Source: Yponomeuta sedellus (lineage: Eukaryota; Arthropoda; Insecta; Lepidoptera; Yponomeutidae). Taken from it: a stretch of 64,000 nt of DNA. Under the pieces are notes generated by a model that saw nothing but the letters and a program-made list of their open reading frames with translations, was not told the origin of the DNA and did no database searches. Made by a program: the position numbers and the translations under genes. Shown in pieces: positions 19,912-31,500 of this stretch. How positions within the stretch are numbered: the stretch's first letter is position 1; the number at the start of each line of letters is the position of its first letter. Location: contig OW203727.1 of NCBI GenBank assembly GCA_934045075.1, positions 1 to 64,000 on the forward strand. Direction: 5' to 3'.

Positions 19912-22900
19912 GTGAGTTCCTACCGTGGTTCTACACCTTGAACTACACGACCTTTTCCGCAAATCATTATTACTTATGCACGATAGACAGCTGTGCCGAC
20001 TCCCATACTGTATTAGAGACGATGAAGAGCTCGTCGGACTTGCACAGCCCTGGACTGCTGCGATACTTAACTAAATAGATTCCTGTAGTCTTCTACTTGC
20101 GTTTCTCAACTATCTAATATATGTAAACTTTATAATATAACTTCGGTCTTATAAAAACATGATTCCTATAAGATACTTCTTAGAGGCAGTTTATTTAATC
20201 TGTGGTTACATTTTTCCTTAACCACAGTCTATTTTAATTGTCTCTGAGGAGTGTTTTATTCAAACTTTGACCTTTGCATCTATGTAATGAGATGCAGCGT
20301 TCAGTGGCATCTTCACTTGCAGTAGACAGGTAAACTCGGGTGCTGCAGTGCCTAGGACTTTTTTTAAATGGAAAAGGCTTGCCCTGCACTTATCCAGACA
20401 GCTGATCTATAGCAATAATCATAATGCAGTCCATATAATTATGTCCCGCTGTAGGTCTCGCCTATTATATATATTATTGAAACATATATGTTTAGTTATG
20501 TTATGTTTGACAACCTCTGGGGTTCGGTTGTAGTGCATCTGCCTACCATGTGAGAGGTCCCAGGTTCGATCCCCGGCTGGGGACAAAAAAAAACCCCAGG
20601 TCTTGGAAGTTTACATGTTTGTTATGGCGTTGTTTCTGGTACCCATGACACAGGGTATCCTAGTGTGGGCCAGAAGCAATGTATTTGCCAGTATGTAAAT
20701 GTAATGTTACTGAATAAGAATTTCCTCAGGTAAATTTTATTCTTTTTGTTTTGAATTATCAAGAGCTGAGTTTCCCTTGTTACTTTTAAAATTTGGTATC
20801 CTCTCATCTAATACATAAAAGGCATATTATAAGAAATTAATCTTACAAAACAGGTTCCATCAACCTATATGATAAGCGGCTGGTAAGCATAGGTACAATG
20901 ATAAAAGTAAATAACATGATTATCTCTTCCTTATTGGTACTGATAGTAACCAATAAATTTGTTTAAGGAGTTGTAATCTAGGTAAACTTGATATTGACCT
21001 TGCTCTGGTTATTTACAAGTTTATGTTGGATTAATGTCACTGTAACAATTAATGCAGATTGAAAGTTTTTGCAAGCATTGCCTGTCTTTCAATGAATGCC
21101 TTCATTCTAGATTATATAATAGTAAAACAGTTAACCTCTCTGGCTGTATTGCACACTCACACTTTTACTATGAGAGTATTTTTCCTGTATTTTTTCTCTG
21201 CACCAAAGACAGCAGATAATATTGTACATTGACATTCAACAAACAGAATGTTGTATTTATATACTGTCGAGGCATCTTCTATGTACAACACTGACAATTA
21301 GAGAATGGGGATAGATAACTATCTGCTTCTCGTTTTTCAATAAAGCTGTCTATTATTTGATACTATGATCTGTGGTCCATATGATAAATGCTTTTGACTG
21401 AATAATCAATAATTAAAATAATTTAGTAGCATAATCGCTCGTAGTCCTGCCTGAGTGATCTCAAACAGTCACAAAGGTTAAGCAACGTAGGGCTTGTTCA
21501 GTGCATGGACGTGTAAACCGTCTATGAGTAAAGCTAGTGTAATTTTTCCGAGCGGTTCCGTGCTTTGTAAGACACGGAACCGCTTGGAAAAACGGTGAAA
21601 CCGAGTGCGAATGCGATTAGACACGTTAAATGGGTAACTAAATACCCTAGCCTTATGTTATACAAGTTACTAAGAGTACCGTCCGTTTCATGCATCGGTC
21701 GTTTACTATTTTTAATGAAATTAATTATTGATCTATTCCCATTGGAGCGAGAAGGGGTAAAACTCTTCGGGGTTCAACGAAATAGGTGAGACGCGAGTCG
21801 GGAGCTCACTCGCGCTTGTTCTGTCGCAGAGGACGAGAGCGGCCCCATCTCGCCGGTTCACGACATCCCGCTGTGGGCCGACCGCGCGCAGCGGCTGCTC
21901 AACATGGTTGTGGAGGTGCCGCGCTGGAGCAACGCCAAGATGGAGCTCAGCATGACCGAGCCGCTCAACCCCATCAAGCAGGACGTCAAGAAGGGCGCGC
22001 TGCGCTTCGTCAGCAACGTGTTCCCGCACCGCGGCTACATCTGGAACTACGGCGCGCTGCCGCAGACCTGGGAGAACCCGCAGCACGTGGACCCCGGCAC
22101 GCAGGCGCGCGGCGACAACGACCCCGTGGACGTGATCGAGATAGGGTCGCGCGTGGCGCGGCGCGGGGACGTGACGCCCGTGAAGCTGCTGGGCGCGCTG
22201 GCCATGCTGGACGAGGGCGAGACGGACTGGAAGCTGCTGGCCGTGGACGCGCGCGACCCGCTGGCGGCCTCGCTGCACGCGCCCGCGGACGTGGAGGCGG
22301 CGTGCCCCGGCCTGCTGCGCGCCACGGTCGAGTGGTTCCGCCTCTACAAGGTGCCCGACGGCAAGCCGCCCAACACCTTCGCCTACGACGCCGAGTTCCA
22401 GGACGCCGACTTCGCCTACCGCGTCGTGGACGAGGTGAGCGCCACCCACTCCCTCTCAGATTCGTCCCGTGGGGAGAGACCAGCTCGCTGCGCTTTTCAT
22501 AACCTTAAATGAGTGGAATATCGTACAGGGTAATCCCGTCGAAGGCTTCGAAGAATCCTCCATCGATCTCCACCTTCCTGTGATGCAGGAAGAGACCCGT
22601 GCTCCAGCAGTGGGGACGTACAAAGGGTCGATATCGATGTCCCATCGAAACGCGAATTCGGTACACCTTTCACGTTCCGGTTGAGTGGTATTCGCTAAGG
22701 GGTGACAGACTCGGGACGTTCTTCCGCAATCGACATCCTCCCGAAAAAAAAAATGTTATTCGTCGTGCCGAATACGGAAGGCATTTGGGATTAATCATTG
22801 TTTTAAGAATACAGTACAAGAGGTAAATTAAAAGTAAAGTAAATAATAATATCTCCTTCTAATGACTATAACAATAACGCGCGTGCAGCGTCACTCATCG

Positions 22901-25900
22901 CAATTGGTCTGAGTTCTTTTTTACTTTTGTGTAAACGCTTTCTTGAATGGATAAAAGACGATTTTGTGGTGTAATTAGTTAAAGTTACTGATTTTAAATT
23001 GTTCAAGTGCGAAAGAACGGGTGTCGATAGAGTGAGTGATAGTGACTTGGTGTTTTAGAAAAGTTTGTAAACACCCTCACTAATAGTATTTTTTTTGTAG
23101 CAAGACTTTGTTACGGATCCCGCAATATCAAGGTATAACTTACTTCAGCGTCTCGAAGAAAAGACAGAGAGATTGGAAGCGAAAGAGCGCGTGCATGTGA
23201 GCGAGTGCTGTTGGTGTGTCTGGCCGCAGCAGTAATGCCTACTTTTGAAATAAAATTAACTCGTGTTTCGACTTTTAAAGATGGCAATCATGGTATCTTA
23301 TCATTTGGCTCTGATTTAAGCATTAAGTGTAAGATAATTTTGAAAAATATGGTTGTACTGGAAATTTTTGTGTTGTTGCTTTTTCCTCCACTACAAATAC
23401 GCCTCAAAGGCAGCAGCTAACACAATAAATTAATATTTAGCGAACAAAATGTAAATTCCTTAGGTTGATAGGCATTATTGATTTGTGATGGATTCAGTCT
23501 AGCAATGCTCAAAATAACATTGAAAAAACCGGCCAAGTGCGTGTCGGCCCACGCGCGTGTAGGGTTTCGAAGGAAGGGGTTTCGTCTGCTCTGAAGAACT
23601 GATAACTTTCATTACAATCAAAGTAATTTTAATGGACGCTTTAATTTGAACAAAAAAATATTTTTATGCGACCAATGTAACGATACTGCTTATTACGGTA
23701 TAATCGAGAACAAAAAAATGCACTCCTGACCGTAATACGTCTATGCCAAGTTTCAGCTTTCTAGTGCTGATCGTTTCCGAGCTAGGCCGCGGACAGACGG
23801 ACGCACATGGAGGGTAAATAAGAGTTCCTCGAGGAGTGCGGAACTAAACAGCGTACCGAATTCGAGGGGACGCACTGCGTACGGCATTTCAGTCTGTTCG
23901 GAGTAACCGAACACCCTTTACGCGGCCCGCCGCCGCCGTAAGTAATTTAGTACACATTATCGGCCCGACGATACTGGGCGTGTATTCAAGCCAAGCATCC
24001 AAACAATAAAAGTACCTACATTTTGAACAATTTAATAGTGAGTGGTTGTGACTTTCCGCCAAACATACAAACAGTAACAAACAGCTACATGCCCCAACAC
24101 AGTCGCTTACGAACCTAGCGCGTCACTCTTGCGCGGAGAGCCGAACGGTCCCTGCGTGGCAGTGCAATTGAAATGAAATGAAAAGGTTTTATTCAAAGTA
24201 GCGCAGATACTGCGGCTTAATGAACGTTACAAGTTAAACTAGGTGTCCATTTCAAAATCTGGATCATTTTGGAGAAAAAATGGACAAAAAAACTCCAAAC
24301 TTAGTCTTTTCAAATTCCTTAATTAACAGAATTTACACAGATTCTACAAAACTCGTGAATTTTACATGCTTGAATTCCAGACATCATTGTCATCTAAATA
24401 ATCCTTAATATTATAGTAGCTCTTTTGGCACAAAGTTTTTTGAACCGCGCTTCAGTCAAACTTAATATATCTTCAGGGATTTTATTGTAGAAGCGTATAC
24501 AATGCCCCATGAAGGATGTATTAACTTTTGCCAGCCTAAATCTTGGGATCAAAAGTTTATGTTTATTTCTAGTATTTACATTATGTTGGCTACCTGCAGT
24601 TTTAAAGTTGCTAATATTTTTCCTGGCATACATAATATTTTCATAGATATACTGGCTGGCAACTGTCAGGATGTTTGTTTCTTTAAAGAATTCTCTTAAC
24701 GAGTCTCTACTGCCTAGCTTATAGATGAATCTGATCGCTCTTTTCTGCAAGACGAAGATGGTCTCAATGTCCGCTGCACGTCCCCACAATAGTATGCCGT
24801 AGGACATGATACTATGGAAGTAACTAAAATAAACAAGCCTGGCAGTTGCGACGTCAGTTAGTTCCCTAATTCTTTTAACAGCATATGCTGCAGAGCTAAG
24901 CCTATTTGCCAATTTTTCTATATGAGGACCCCATTGAAGCTTTGCATCAATTGTGATACCTAATAAAAATACAGTCTGTTCGACAAGGTCTAGTTTGTCC
25001 CTTCCCAATATAACTTTGCTGTCAACTACTTTGACATTTGGTAGAGTGAACCTTATACATTTTGTCTTTTTTTAATTTAACAATAAATTATTAGGCGTAA
25101 ACCAGTTTAGTAGGTACCTGAGAGAGAGCTGCATTAGTATTGTCAAGGTCATATTCTAGTCTCTTAATTTTGAAAATAAGTGACGTATCATCTGCAAATA
25201 ATACTATCTCTGACATATTTTGAACCATGAACGGCAAATCATTTACATATACGAGGAAGGAGAATTAACATGTGCACCCGTGGGCTGCAGACGCACGAGT
25301 TCTGGCGCGCGCTGATGGGCGGGCGCGCGGCTGGCGGCGACGAGATCAGCAAGGTGTGCGTGAGCGGCGCGTGGCCCGGCCGCGTGGAGCGAGCCGCCGC
25401 CGCCGCGCTGCTGGCGCGCGCGCCGCCCCGGCAGCCGCCGCAGCCGCTGCCCGACGCCGGTGAGCCAGCGCACCACTCACACCAACTGACAACGTGCGAG
25501 GCGGCGTCGGCCACCTGCACTGTAGAGATCCGCTTTACCTGCTGTACCGAACTAACGACTTCATCGATCGAACTATTTAATTTGGACTTTCAATGGAATT
25601 TGTACGTAGTTTACCTTTTGTGAATAGGTCTCCTATTACCGTTAACTTGTAAGTCCTACGAGTGATAGGCGATCGACTTATAAAAGGAAATCTACTTGCA
25701 AAATCGCAAAATAAAAAAAAGCCTCTTTCTACGGAACCCTGGACGGTCAATTGTGTCACCAATCGGAGAGAGTTCATTATAATCACTAGAGTGATTCTTG
25801 AACTCCTTTCAATGGTTTCATTGAAAAGACTAATTGCGAGGGTCATTTTTGAGTGTCAGTTTTGTAGGGAGAATACTTCTGTGGGTGCTTTATTCGTAGT

Positions 25901-26549
25901 ACCTAATCTTTGTTCCTGTGCTGAGCCGCAGACGGACAGACGTACAGACACGCAATAGGACGGACATGCATGGCGGAACTTTAAAGTTTACAGTTTCGCC
26001 AATTCCGTCCATTTGACTAGGGACCCCGAAAAAGGACTAAATAAAATATTCACACTTATTTATTTTACTAAGATACCATCGTCATATTAAATGGATGTCT
26101 CCATTTATTATTTGCACCACATTATGAAATTGGGGTTTTATTAAATATATTTTAAGAAGCTCTCAAGTGTAGCTTATAATCTTTAAATCAGTTGTTTACT
26201 GAATAATTTTGCAAATGGTTACTATAAATGTGTGATTATTACAAATACTACTGCAATAACTTTAAACATGAAAGTTGAGACCGATCCAAGATTCCCCGCA
26301 TCAGGATGTCACAGTACCACTGAGCTATCACTGCATCGGCGAAATTAGGCAGCACATTGCTATATAATAATTTGTTTATAGTGCGAAACTGCAAAGTAGC
26401 ATTTTATGTTAGAGCCATAAGCCTTACAGTTATTGCCATTATTTCTAAAAAGATGAAAGAAACAGAAACTGGGCAGTACATACGGTCCACTCATCCTAAA
26501 TTGTCAATTTGTTTCAGTGGACAAGGTGCACTACCTGTCCAACCTGTGA
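19725..26549 (+). CDS. Nurf-38: Inorganic pyrophosphatase / nucleosome remodelling factor 38 kDa (4 exons)
   Basis: Family I soluble pyrophosphatase; it hydrolyses diphosphate to two phosphates with Mg2+. The Drosophila orthologue is also the NURF-38 subunit of the NURF chromatin remodeller. Exons 19725-19911, 21830-22434, 25291-25459 and 26518-26549 join in frame to 330 aa with GT-AG junctions (phases 1, 0, 1). The first join reads YRVYFKDESGPISPVHDIPL. The signature DNDPVDV is at residues 159-165 of the long form, and LDEGETDWK holds the later metal-binding Asp and Lys. Counting from the internal Met (residue 44, ATG 19854) puts these Asp at 115, 117, 120, 147 and 152, identical to yeast numbering. 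The first 43 residues have seven Arg and no acidic residue, like a mitochondrial presequence. The introns carry a SINE and several retroelement fragments. Confidence 0.95.
20509..20711 (+). mobile_element. tRNA-derived SINE (family 1) in pyrophosphatase intron 1
   Basis: The tRNA-like head has GGTTGTAGTGCATCTGCC (A-box region) and GGTTCGATCCCCGGCTGGGG (B box). The body ...GTTGTTTCTGG...CCAGAAGCAATGTAT...GTAAATGTAATG is shared with copies at 32205 and 53327. Confidence 0.8.
20712..21542. other. Pyrophosphatase intron 1, remaining part
   Basis: AT-rich intron sequence with no recognised feature. Confidence 0.4.
21543..21592. repeat. 20-bp inverted repeat in pyrophosphatase intron 1
   Basis: TTTTTCCGAGCGGTTCCGTG pairs with 21573-21592 at 19 of 20 positions over a 10-base loop. 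A related word (AGCACGGAAGCGCTCGGAAA) occurs at about 53168 in the repeat upstream of a SINE. Confidence 0.6.
21830..22434 (+). CDS. Nurf-38: Pyrophosphatase exon 2 (catalytic core)
   Basis: Acceptor TGTCGCAG at 21829, donor GTGAGC at 22435, phase 0. It encodes HDIPLWADR, MVVEVPRWSNAK, FPHRGYIWNYGALPQTWE, the DNDPVDV signature, LDEGETDWK and GLLRATVEWFRLYKVPDGKP. Third codon positions are almost all G or C. Confidence 0.95.
22480..22830 (+). repeat. Dispersed repeat in pyrophosphatase intron 2
   Basis: The AGACCCGTGCTCCAGCAGTG...GACGT block near 22589-22620 is the reverse complement of the CCCCACTGCTGGGGCACGGG block at about 52960. Probably a decayed retroelement 3' end. No ORF supported. 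Confidence 0.45.
23195..23460 (+). mobile_element. Jockey-like element, 3' UTR-only fragment
   Basis: Shares CGAGTGCTGTTGGTGTGTCT and the CTCCACTAC...GCAGCAGC block with the 3' UTR at 47860-48100. No coding part is left. Confidence 0.6.
23527..23880 (+). repeat. Dispersed repeat with AACCGGCCAAGTGCG head
   Basis: Begins AAAAAACCGGCCAAGTGCGT and includes ACAGACGGACGCACATGG. A reverse-strand relative lies near 40800-40850 and a tail-like relative at 25920-26030. I recognise this as common in Lepidoptera, without a firm class. Confidence 0.5.
24170..25262 (-). mobile_element. 5'-truncated jockey-like non-LTR retrotransposon (divergent subfamily)
   Basis: The minus strand carries YVNDLPF and FADDTSLIF of reverse transcriptase (about 25245-25150), then the C-terminal block below, a 3' UTR, and a terminal GAAATGAAATGAAAA-type tail region. 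Frameshifts separate the RT core from the C-terminal frame. The 5' edge stops about 28 bp before the exon 3 acceptor of the host gene. Confidence 0.8.
24394..25008 (-). pseudogene. Reverse transcriptase C-terminal region of the 24.2-25.3 kb element
   Basis: Reads FLLGITIDAKLQWGPHIEKL, ...TARLVYFSYFHSIMSYGILL, ...IRFYNKIPEDILSL. The last residues shift frame: the natural end (KSYYNIKDYLDD) is in another frame after position ~24440. It is about two-thirds identical to the 41.8 kb copy by eye. Confidence 0.75.
25291..25459 (+). CDS. Nurf-38: Pyrophosphatase exon 3
   Basis: THEFWRALMGGRA continues the family motif (ETHxxWxxL). The acceptor GGGCTGCAG ends at 25290, only about 28 bp after the edge of a retrotransposon fragment. 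Donor GTGAGC at 25460, phase 1. Confidence 0.9.
25640..26045 (+). repeat. Dispersed repeat ending in GGACAGACGTACAGAC-type tail (intron 3)
   Basis: GCCGCAGACGGACAGACGTA and the phrase TAGGGACCCCGAAAAAGG match the tail style of the AACCGGCCAAGTGCG repeat. No ORF. Confidence 0.4.
26278..26340 (-). repeat. tRNA-like SINE head (degraded)
   Basis: The minus strand reads GATAGCTCAGTGGTACTGTG (A-box) and a decayed B box GGAATCTTGGATC. No tail recognised. Confidence 0.45.
26518..26549 (+). CDS. Nurf-38: Pyrophosphatase exon 4 (C-terminal decapeptide)
   Basis: Acceptor TTTGTTTCAG at 26517. It encodes (V)DKVHYLSNL-stop, the analogue of the family's terminal DKWxFIS. An ATTAAA at 26662-26667 is a possible poly(A) signal. 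Confidence 0.88.
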
Positions 26550-26661
26550 GGCTGCGGGCCGGGTGCCAGTGAGTGGGGAAACCGATGGTTAGTGAGGTGT
26601 CGTTCTTGTTACTGTACCGTGTAAGTGATGTATTTATTGGCGTTACCAAAACGCCTTTATA

Positions 26662-26667
26662 ATTAAA
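26662..26667 (+). terminator. Candidate poly(A) signal of the pyrophosphatase gene
   Basis: ATTAAA, 113 bases after the stop codon. No AATAAA is nearer. Confidence 0.35.
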
Positions 26668-27159
26668 GATTATTTTTTGGTATTTTGACTTTTAATTTTT
26701 CACATAGGTATAAGTATAAGTGACTTCGTATAGTCTGAAAAGCAGTTGTTCAGTATCACTGCGATTTTTAGCTAAGTTTGTATAGTTCAACTTTACATAG
26801 GTTTTACTTAAACCAGCAAAGCTTAATCACGGAGACTACATTACAAGTACCTAGTTAATTAAATTATTTGTTCAATACAAATTAATTAATTTATTTTATT
26901 TATTTCTGTTGGGAAGATTAACAGCCGCATAACAACTACATAAAATAAATTAATAGCTGAAGGCCAATTATAAATCTCCACTTTTAAAAAGAAAAACAAA
27001 AAAAAACCAAAGATAAAGAAAGAAACATCAGCAATTTCGACAGACATTGAAAACATGTATCCGCAAAATACGACATAATGACGTTATTACCAGGTGTATT
27101 CTTATTGTTTACAGTAATACTTAGAACTAATGCATGCAATTACAAAATATACCTACATA
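26668..27159. other. Intergenic stretch, no gene seen
   Basis: AT-rich, no recognised feature. Confidence 0.4.
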
Positions 27160-27910
27160 CGTAAATTGTAATATTCTTGCAATTCTTGAAAACGAAAGTT
27201 TTCAATCAGTGCGTCCTACCTGTCATGACCTACGGAGCCGAGGCATGGACACTCACGAAAGGTTTGGTCCACCAGTTCAAAGTCGCTCAGAGAGCTATGC
27301 TCGGAGTTCTGAAGAATAAGATTTCATTTTATTTTATTTATAACAGATAAGTAACATTACATAATATATCATGATGAAAGCATATTCTCAGTTTACATAT
27401 CCTTTAACGTGTGATGACAGCATGTTAGAATATGGACGAGACCCAAAACACATCAAGCCACAGCGCGAAGTATCGTAGACACCCTACTCTGAACGGTCTT
27501 AATTATGGCTCGATTTGCTTCTAAATACAAACGGATCCAAAAAAGGTCTGCTTACCTTACTCAAATAAGTAGGTATTTAATTAAATAAAGAAACTAAGAA
27601 AAGTTTAATCAATCTAACTTACAATTTTTTCGTATAACGAATCCATCCGGCAGAGAACCAAAGTTATCGACATAGCTCAGAGAATCGGCAAGCTGAAGTG
27701 GCAGTGGGCTGGCCATATCTCGCGAAGACCGTCAGCCGTTGGAGTAAACGTGTTCTTGAGTGGAGACCACGACTCGGTAAAAGTAGTATAGGACGCCCTT
27801 CGACTAGGTGGGGTGATGATCTGCGAAAAACTGCAGGCAGATGCTGGATGCGGCAAGCTAAAGACAGGGCGCTATGGCGCTCTTTAGAGGAGGGCTATGT
27901 CCAGCAGTGA
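27160..27910 (+). mobile_element. RTE-like retrotransposon C-terminal fragment, interrupted
   Basis: 27205-27320 encodes MTYGAEAWTLTKGLVHQFKV and AQRAMLGVL. 27640-27910 encodes the tail ...SSIGRPSTRWGDDLRKTAG and WMRQAKDRALWRSLEEGYVQ, ending TGA at about 27910. About 320 bp of AT-rich sequence separates the two, so the copy carries an insertion and is frameshifted. The same tail is at 14620, and the LVHQF block recurs at 49990. Confidence 0.75.
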
Positions 27911-28470
27911 ACTAGTACAGCCTGGCGATGATAGTTTGTAGATAACTATAGCGATGTAACTACAGTCTAAGGAGCGCACTTAACTCGCAATTGTCTCCGA
28001 TGCGTTGCGACGACGGCGGCGTGAGTCGATACACCAATCCTAAACTTGCTCCACCTCATTTCAGTTCGTAAACGTGGCCCCGCCGCGTGTAAAGGTAGCT
28101 AGGAGACTAAGCTTAATAGAAATATGGTTTCCTGAAGCATCTTAGTCATTAGAGTCATTGCCTACACTATGTAGGTTCTGAGCTCGTTGCCATCGTAGTA
28201 TAGATATCTAATCACCGGCGCAAAGGCTACGACATCAGTTCGTTCCCTCACTAGGACAGCTTAGAAGGAGTGTTTGGAGTTGCGCTCTCGGCGCGGTGGA
28301 TATCGACTCGGCGGCGGCGGCGCGCATGCGCAGTGCCGGCGGCGGGCGGCGGCGGCGGCAGTGAAGCGACCGAACGCGGCGTGCCAGCGCCTCGCCTCGT
28401 GCCTCGCGCCTCTCGCCTCGCCTGCGGCTGCTCCGCTGAGAGCTACTGAGGGCAGCGCGACCAGCGCGAC
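27911..28470 (+). other. Testican upstream region and GC-rich 5' UTR
   Basis: Spacer to about 28250, then a strongly GC-rich segment with CGGCGG repeats leading into the start codon. No clear TATA box; a CpG-rich promoter is likely (inference). Confidence 0.4.
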
Positions 28471-28575
28471 ATGCGGCGCGGCGCGGCGGCGCTGCTGCTG
28501 CTAGCGGCGGCGGCGGCGGCGGCGGCGGCCGGCGGCGCCACCAGGGATCTGGACTTCGAGTTCGCCGACACTCCG
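28471..28575 (+). CDS. Cow: Testican exon 1: signal peptide
   Basis: [11 protein letters not shown] followed by a nine-Ala core, GGA, then [11 protein letters not shown]. Classic secretory signal. Donor GTGAGC at 28576, phase 0. Confidence 0.85.
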
Positions 28576-31500
28576 GTGAGCGCGCGCCTTGTAACCCTCT
28601 TTTTTATGTAGCCTGTACACGTCCCACTCCGGGGCGCAGATCTTCTCTTGGAGAGAGCGCATGGGCTTAATTACTACGCGGGCCCACCGCGGATTGCCAA
28701 TTTCAAGCGCTGACGTGCTTCAACACCCAGGACAATTAGGTTTCCTCACTCTCAAGGTTCATTTAGGTATATTCAACATGCTCGCTTGGGTTCTATCTAA
28801 CGAGAGGCCTTTTTTCCTACAGCTTCTCTGCCGTCTGTAGGTACCGCATAGGGAGATCTATATCTGTGGTAGTCCTTGTAATATTTATTTGTGTACACTA
28901 GGGTTCTCAATTCTCATTTCAGTAAGGTAACAGTTTCGTATATTTGTTGCGGAAACAAGAAGCTTCAAACGATGTTTACAATCGATTTTAGGGTGCGGAT
29001 GATTACCAATGGCTGTGATGTCACGCACGTTTATTCACTGCCGCGTTGGTCTAGTGGTAATAGATTACGTTTCACTACCGTGCTAGAGATCGTGGAATCA
29101 ATTCCCACTGGATGCCGTTACTTAATTTGTGCAAAGGGTCTCAGTGCAGTTTTTTCATAAATCATGTTCATTTTGTCGCTGTATGTACTTAGGTTCCTAT
29201 TACCTCAATGTGTCTTAGTTTGGGATTAGTTCAAGTATTGCGTTATATTAGGTAATGTTTATTATCTACTAACCACATATTATGTGGTTAGGTTAAATGA
29301 ACTCTCTCGCTCTTACAGACTCCACAAATACGATTTTTTTTGTACCTATCTTGATTTATGAGGGACCTTGAGAAAGATGGTCAAAGTGGAGTTTTTTTTC
29401 CCGCTGCCTTTTCTCCACTACACTACGGGGCCCGAAGGCAGCGGCTTTCACTTTCATGTTACCTACATTGTACTTTGACATTCAAACAGAATTATATTCT
29501 TTTTAATGCACTAACCCATCCAATAAACAATAAAACAAAACAAACCCGTATTAAAAAGAATATAAATTGTAATATATTTTGTAAATGAGGTTATAAATAA
29601 AAGGAAGTTAAAAATAAAAGAAGAAAATCCTCACAAACGGTATGATTTAAAAACCTATCCCCCAGTTTCTAGTACACTAACAATCTGTTAATCTACTGTT
29701 AACAGCTATCAAATGTTTTTTTGTATGCACTTTGGCCAACTGACAGCTCTTAACAATAGATTAACGGCTTGTTATTCTACCAGAAACCGGGGGTTAGAGG
29801 GTTGCAGATAAAATGTGCCTGAGGGGCCGCGTCCCTTAAATGTGTATTACTTAAAGCCAGATGTCGCTGCCTTTGTATTACGTACAGGGTTCGAATCCCG
29901 GCATGGGTGGAATTTTTAGCCTCTGAATAGGTTTTTAGACTTCAAACAGAATGTAAATTCTTGAAATAAATTGACCTACAGCTTTACTTTGTTAAGAAGT
30001 AGTGGACAGTCAATTTCATGCGACGCATTTCGGAGTAGGTAACTATTATCTAATCTGTGGTAGTAGGGTTAAATCTGATGTTTCATGCCGCTTTGTGTGC
30101 AAGATGTGATTTGTTCCACATAAATCTAGATAATGACCGTTTCACGTTTACAGGAAACAGAGGGGCGCACTGGGCGCTACGTGTACGAGCCGCCTGGTGA
30201 GTACCTGTGCTACTAGTCCGCGGCGGGTGGCGGGTGACGACATCGTCGTAAAATAGTAATCTTGAGGAACCTACGCATTGATTCATGAATTAATATTCGT
30301 CTCATTAATTCAAACAACAAGAAAATTTAGCAAAAATACACTTTACTGGTCTCAAGGTGCTCACGGCATCTTACTATAATGCCTACGACCGCCGTCTGCC
30401 TGTCTCACCTATCCTTTGTTATTGATCCTATCCTTTATAATTGCTACTTGCCATTACGACACCACATTGTATTTCTTCCTACCCATTAGATTATCTAATA
30501 GGGTCCCTTCGTGTAGCAGAAGGGCGCGATCAGATTCATTTATAAGCTAGTGTGTGGAGATTAATTAAGATATTTCATTAACGAAACTAACTTCCTGACA
30601 GTTGCTAGATAGTATATCTGTAAAAATATTATGCACGTACGTACCTACGTCAGGGAAAATAACAGTACCTAACTTTAAAACTGTAGGTAGCCAATACAAA
30701 TACTAAAAATAAATATAAAGTTTCATTCTCAGGCTGGCAAAGGTTAATAAATTCTTTATGGGGTAAATTGTAGATATACCTATCTGCGTATTGTATTGCA
30801 GATAGACCTATCAATATAATATTTTAAGTTTGCCAGAAAAACGGGTCAGATTTTGAAATGGACACCTATAATAGTTTGATTTCGTTCATTAAATCGCAGT
30901 TTCTGTGGTACTTTCAAATCAAATAATTTATTTTGACAAAAATTAACATGACATACTGTTACATACATTTTTCCAAGTAATTGAACGTTAATCACATGAC
31001 TGACCTATTTAGTTTTGGTACTGTTAATGACGGGGTACTTTAAGATTTATAAAATATTTGCAACGGTAACTTGGTAACAGTTAAAGATTACCTACCACCG
31101 CCCTCCGCACCGCACTAATTGGAAACTGTATTGCGGCAGAGTAGGTTCGTCATAAACGACACCAGTTTAGATTGCTACATACAGTGTGGTTAATCTTTGG
31201 GAGTCTAGGTTCAAATAACAATGGACAGTATTGTGTGGTATTAAAAGAAATGTTGACCACTTTATGATGAGCCGTAATGGTTGGTTAGTAAGGTATCAAA
31301 GTTCATAATCCTATGGTTATCTACAACTACACCACAGTATAATGTAAAAAAGATAGACAAAACTTTTATAGTAAAAATCACTAAGTATGCACTTCATACT
31401 ATAAAACTCAACACCTTATACAAGGATGACTGACTCCTTACCCTCAGTAACAGTACCTGTCTAAGGAAAAACAAACACGATTAAAATAGGTACTATTGAA

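Noticed and set aside
21733..22449. 238-codon frames in other phases over pyrophosphatase exon 2
   Set aside because: GC-rich shadows. The conserved catalytic frame is the 202-codon one.
29036..29117. Functional tRNA gene
   Set aside because: A and B boxes are recognisable but the B box is decayed and the acceptor stem does not pair. Treated as a SINE head.
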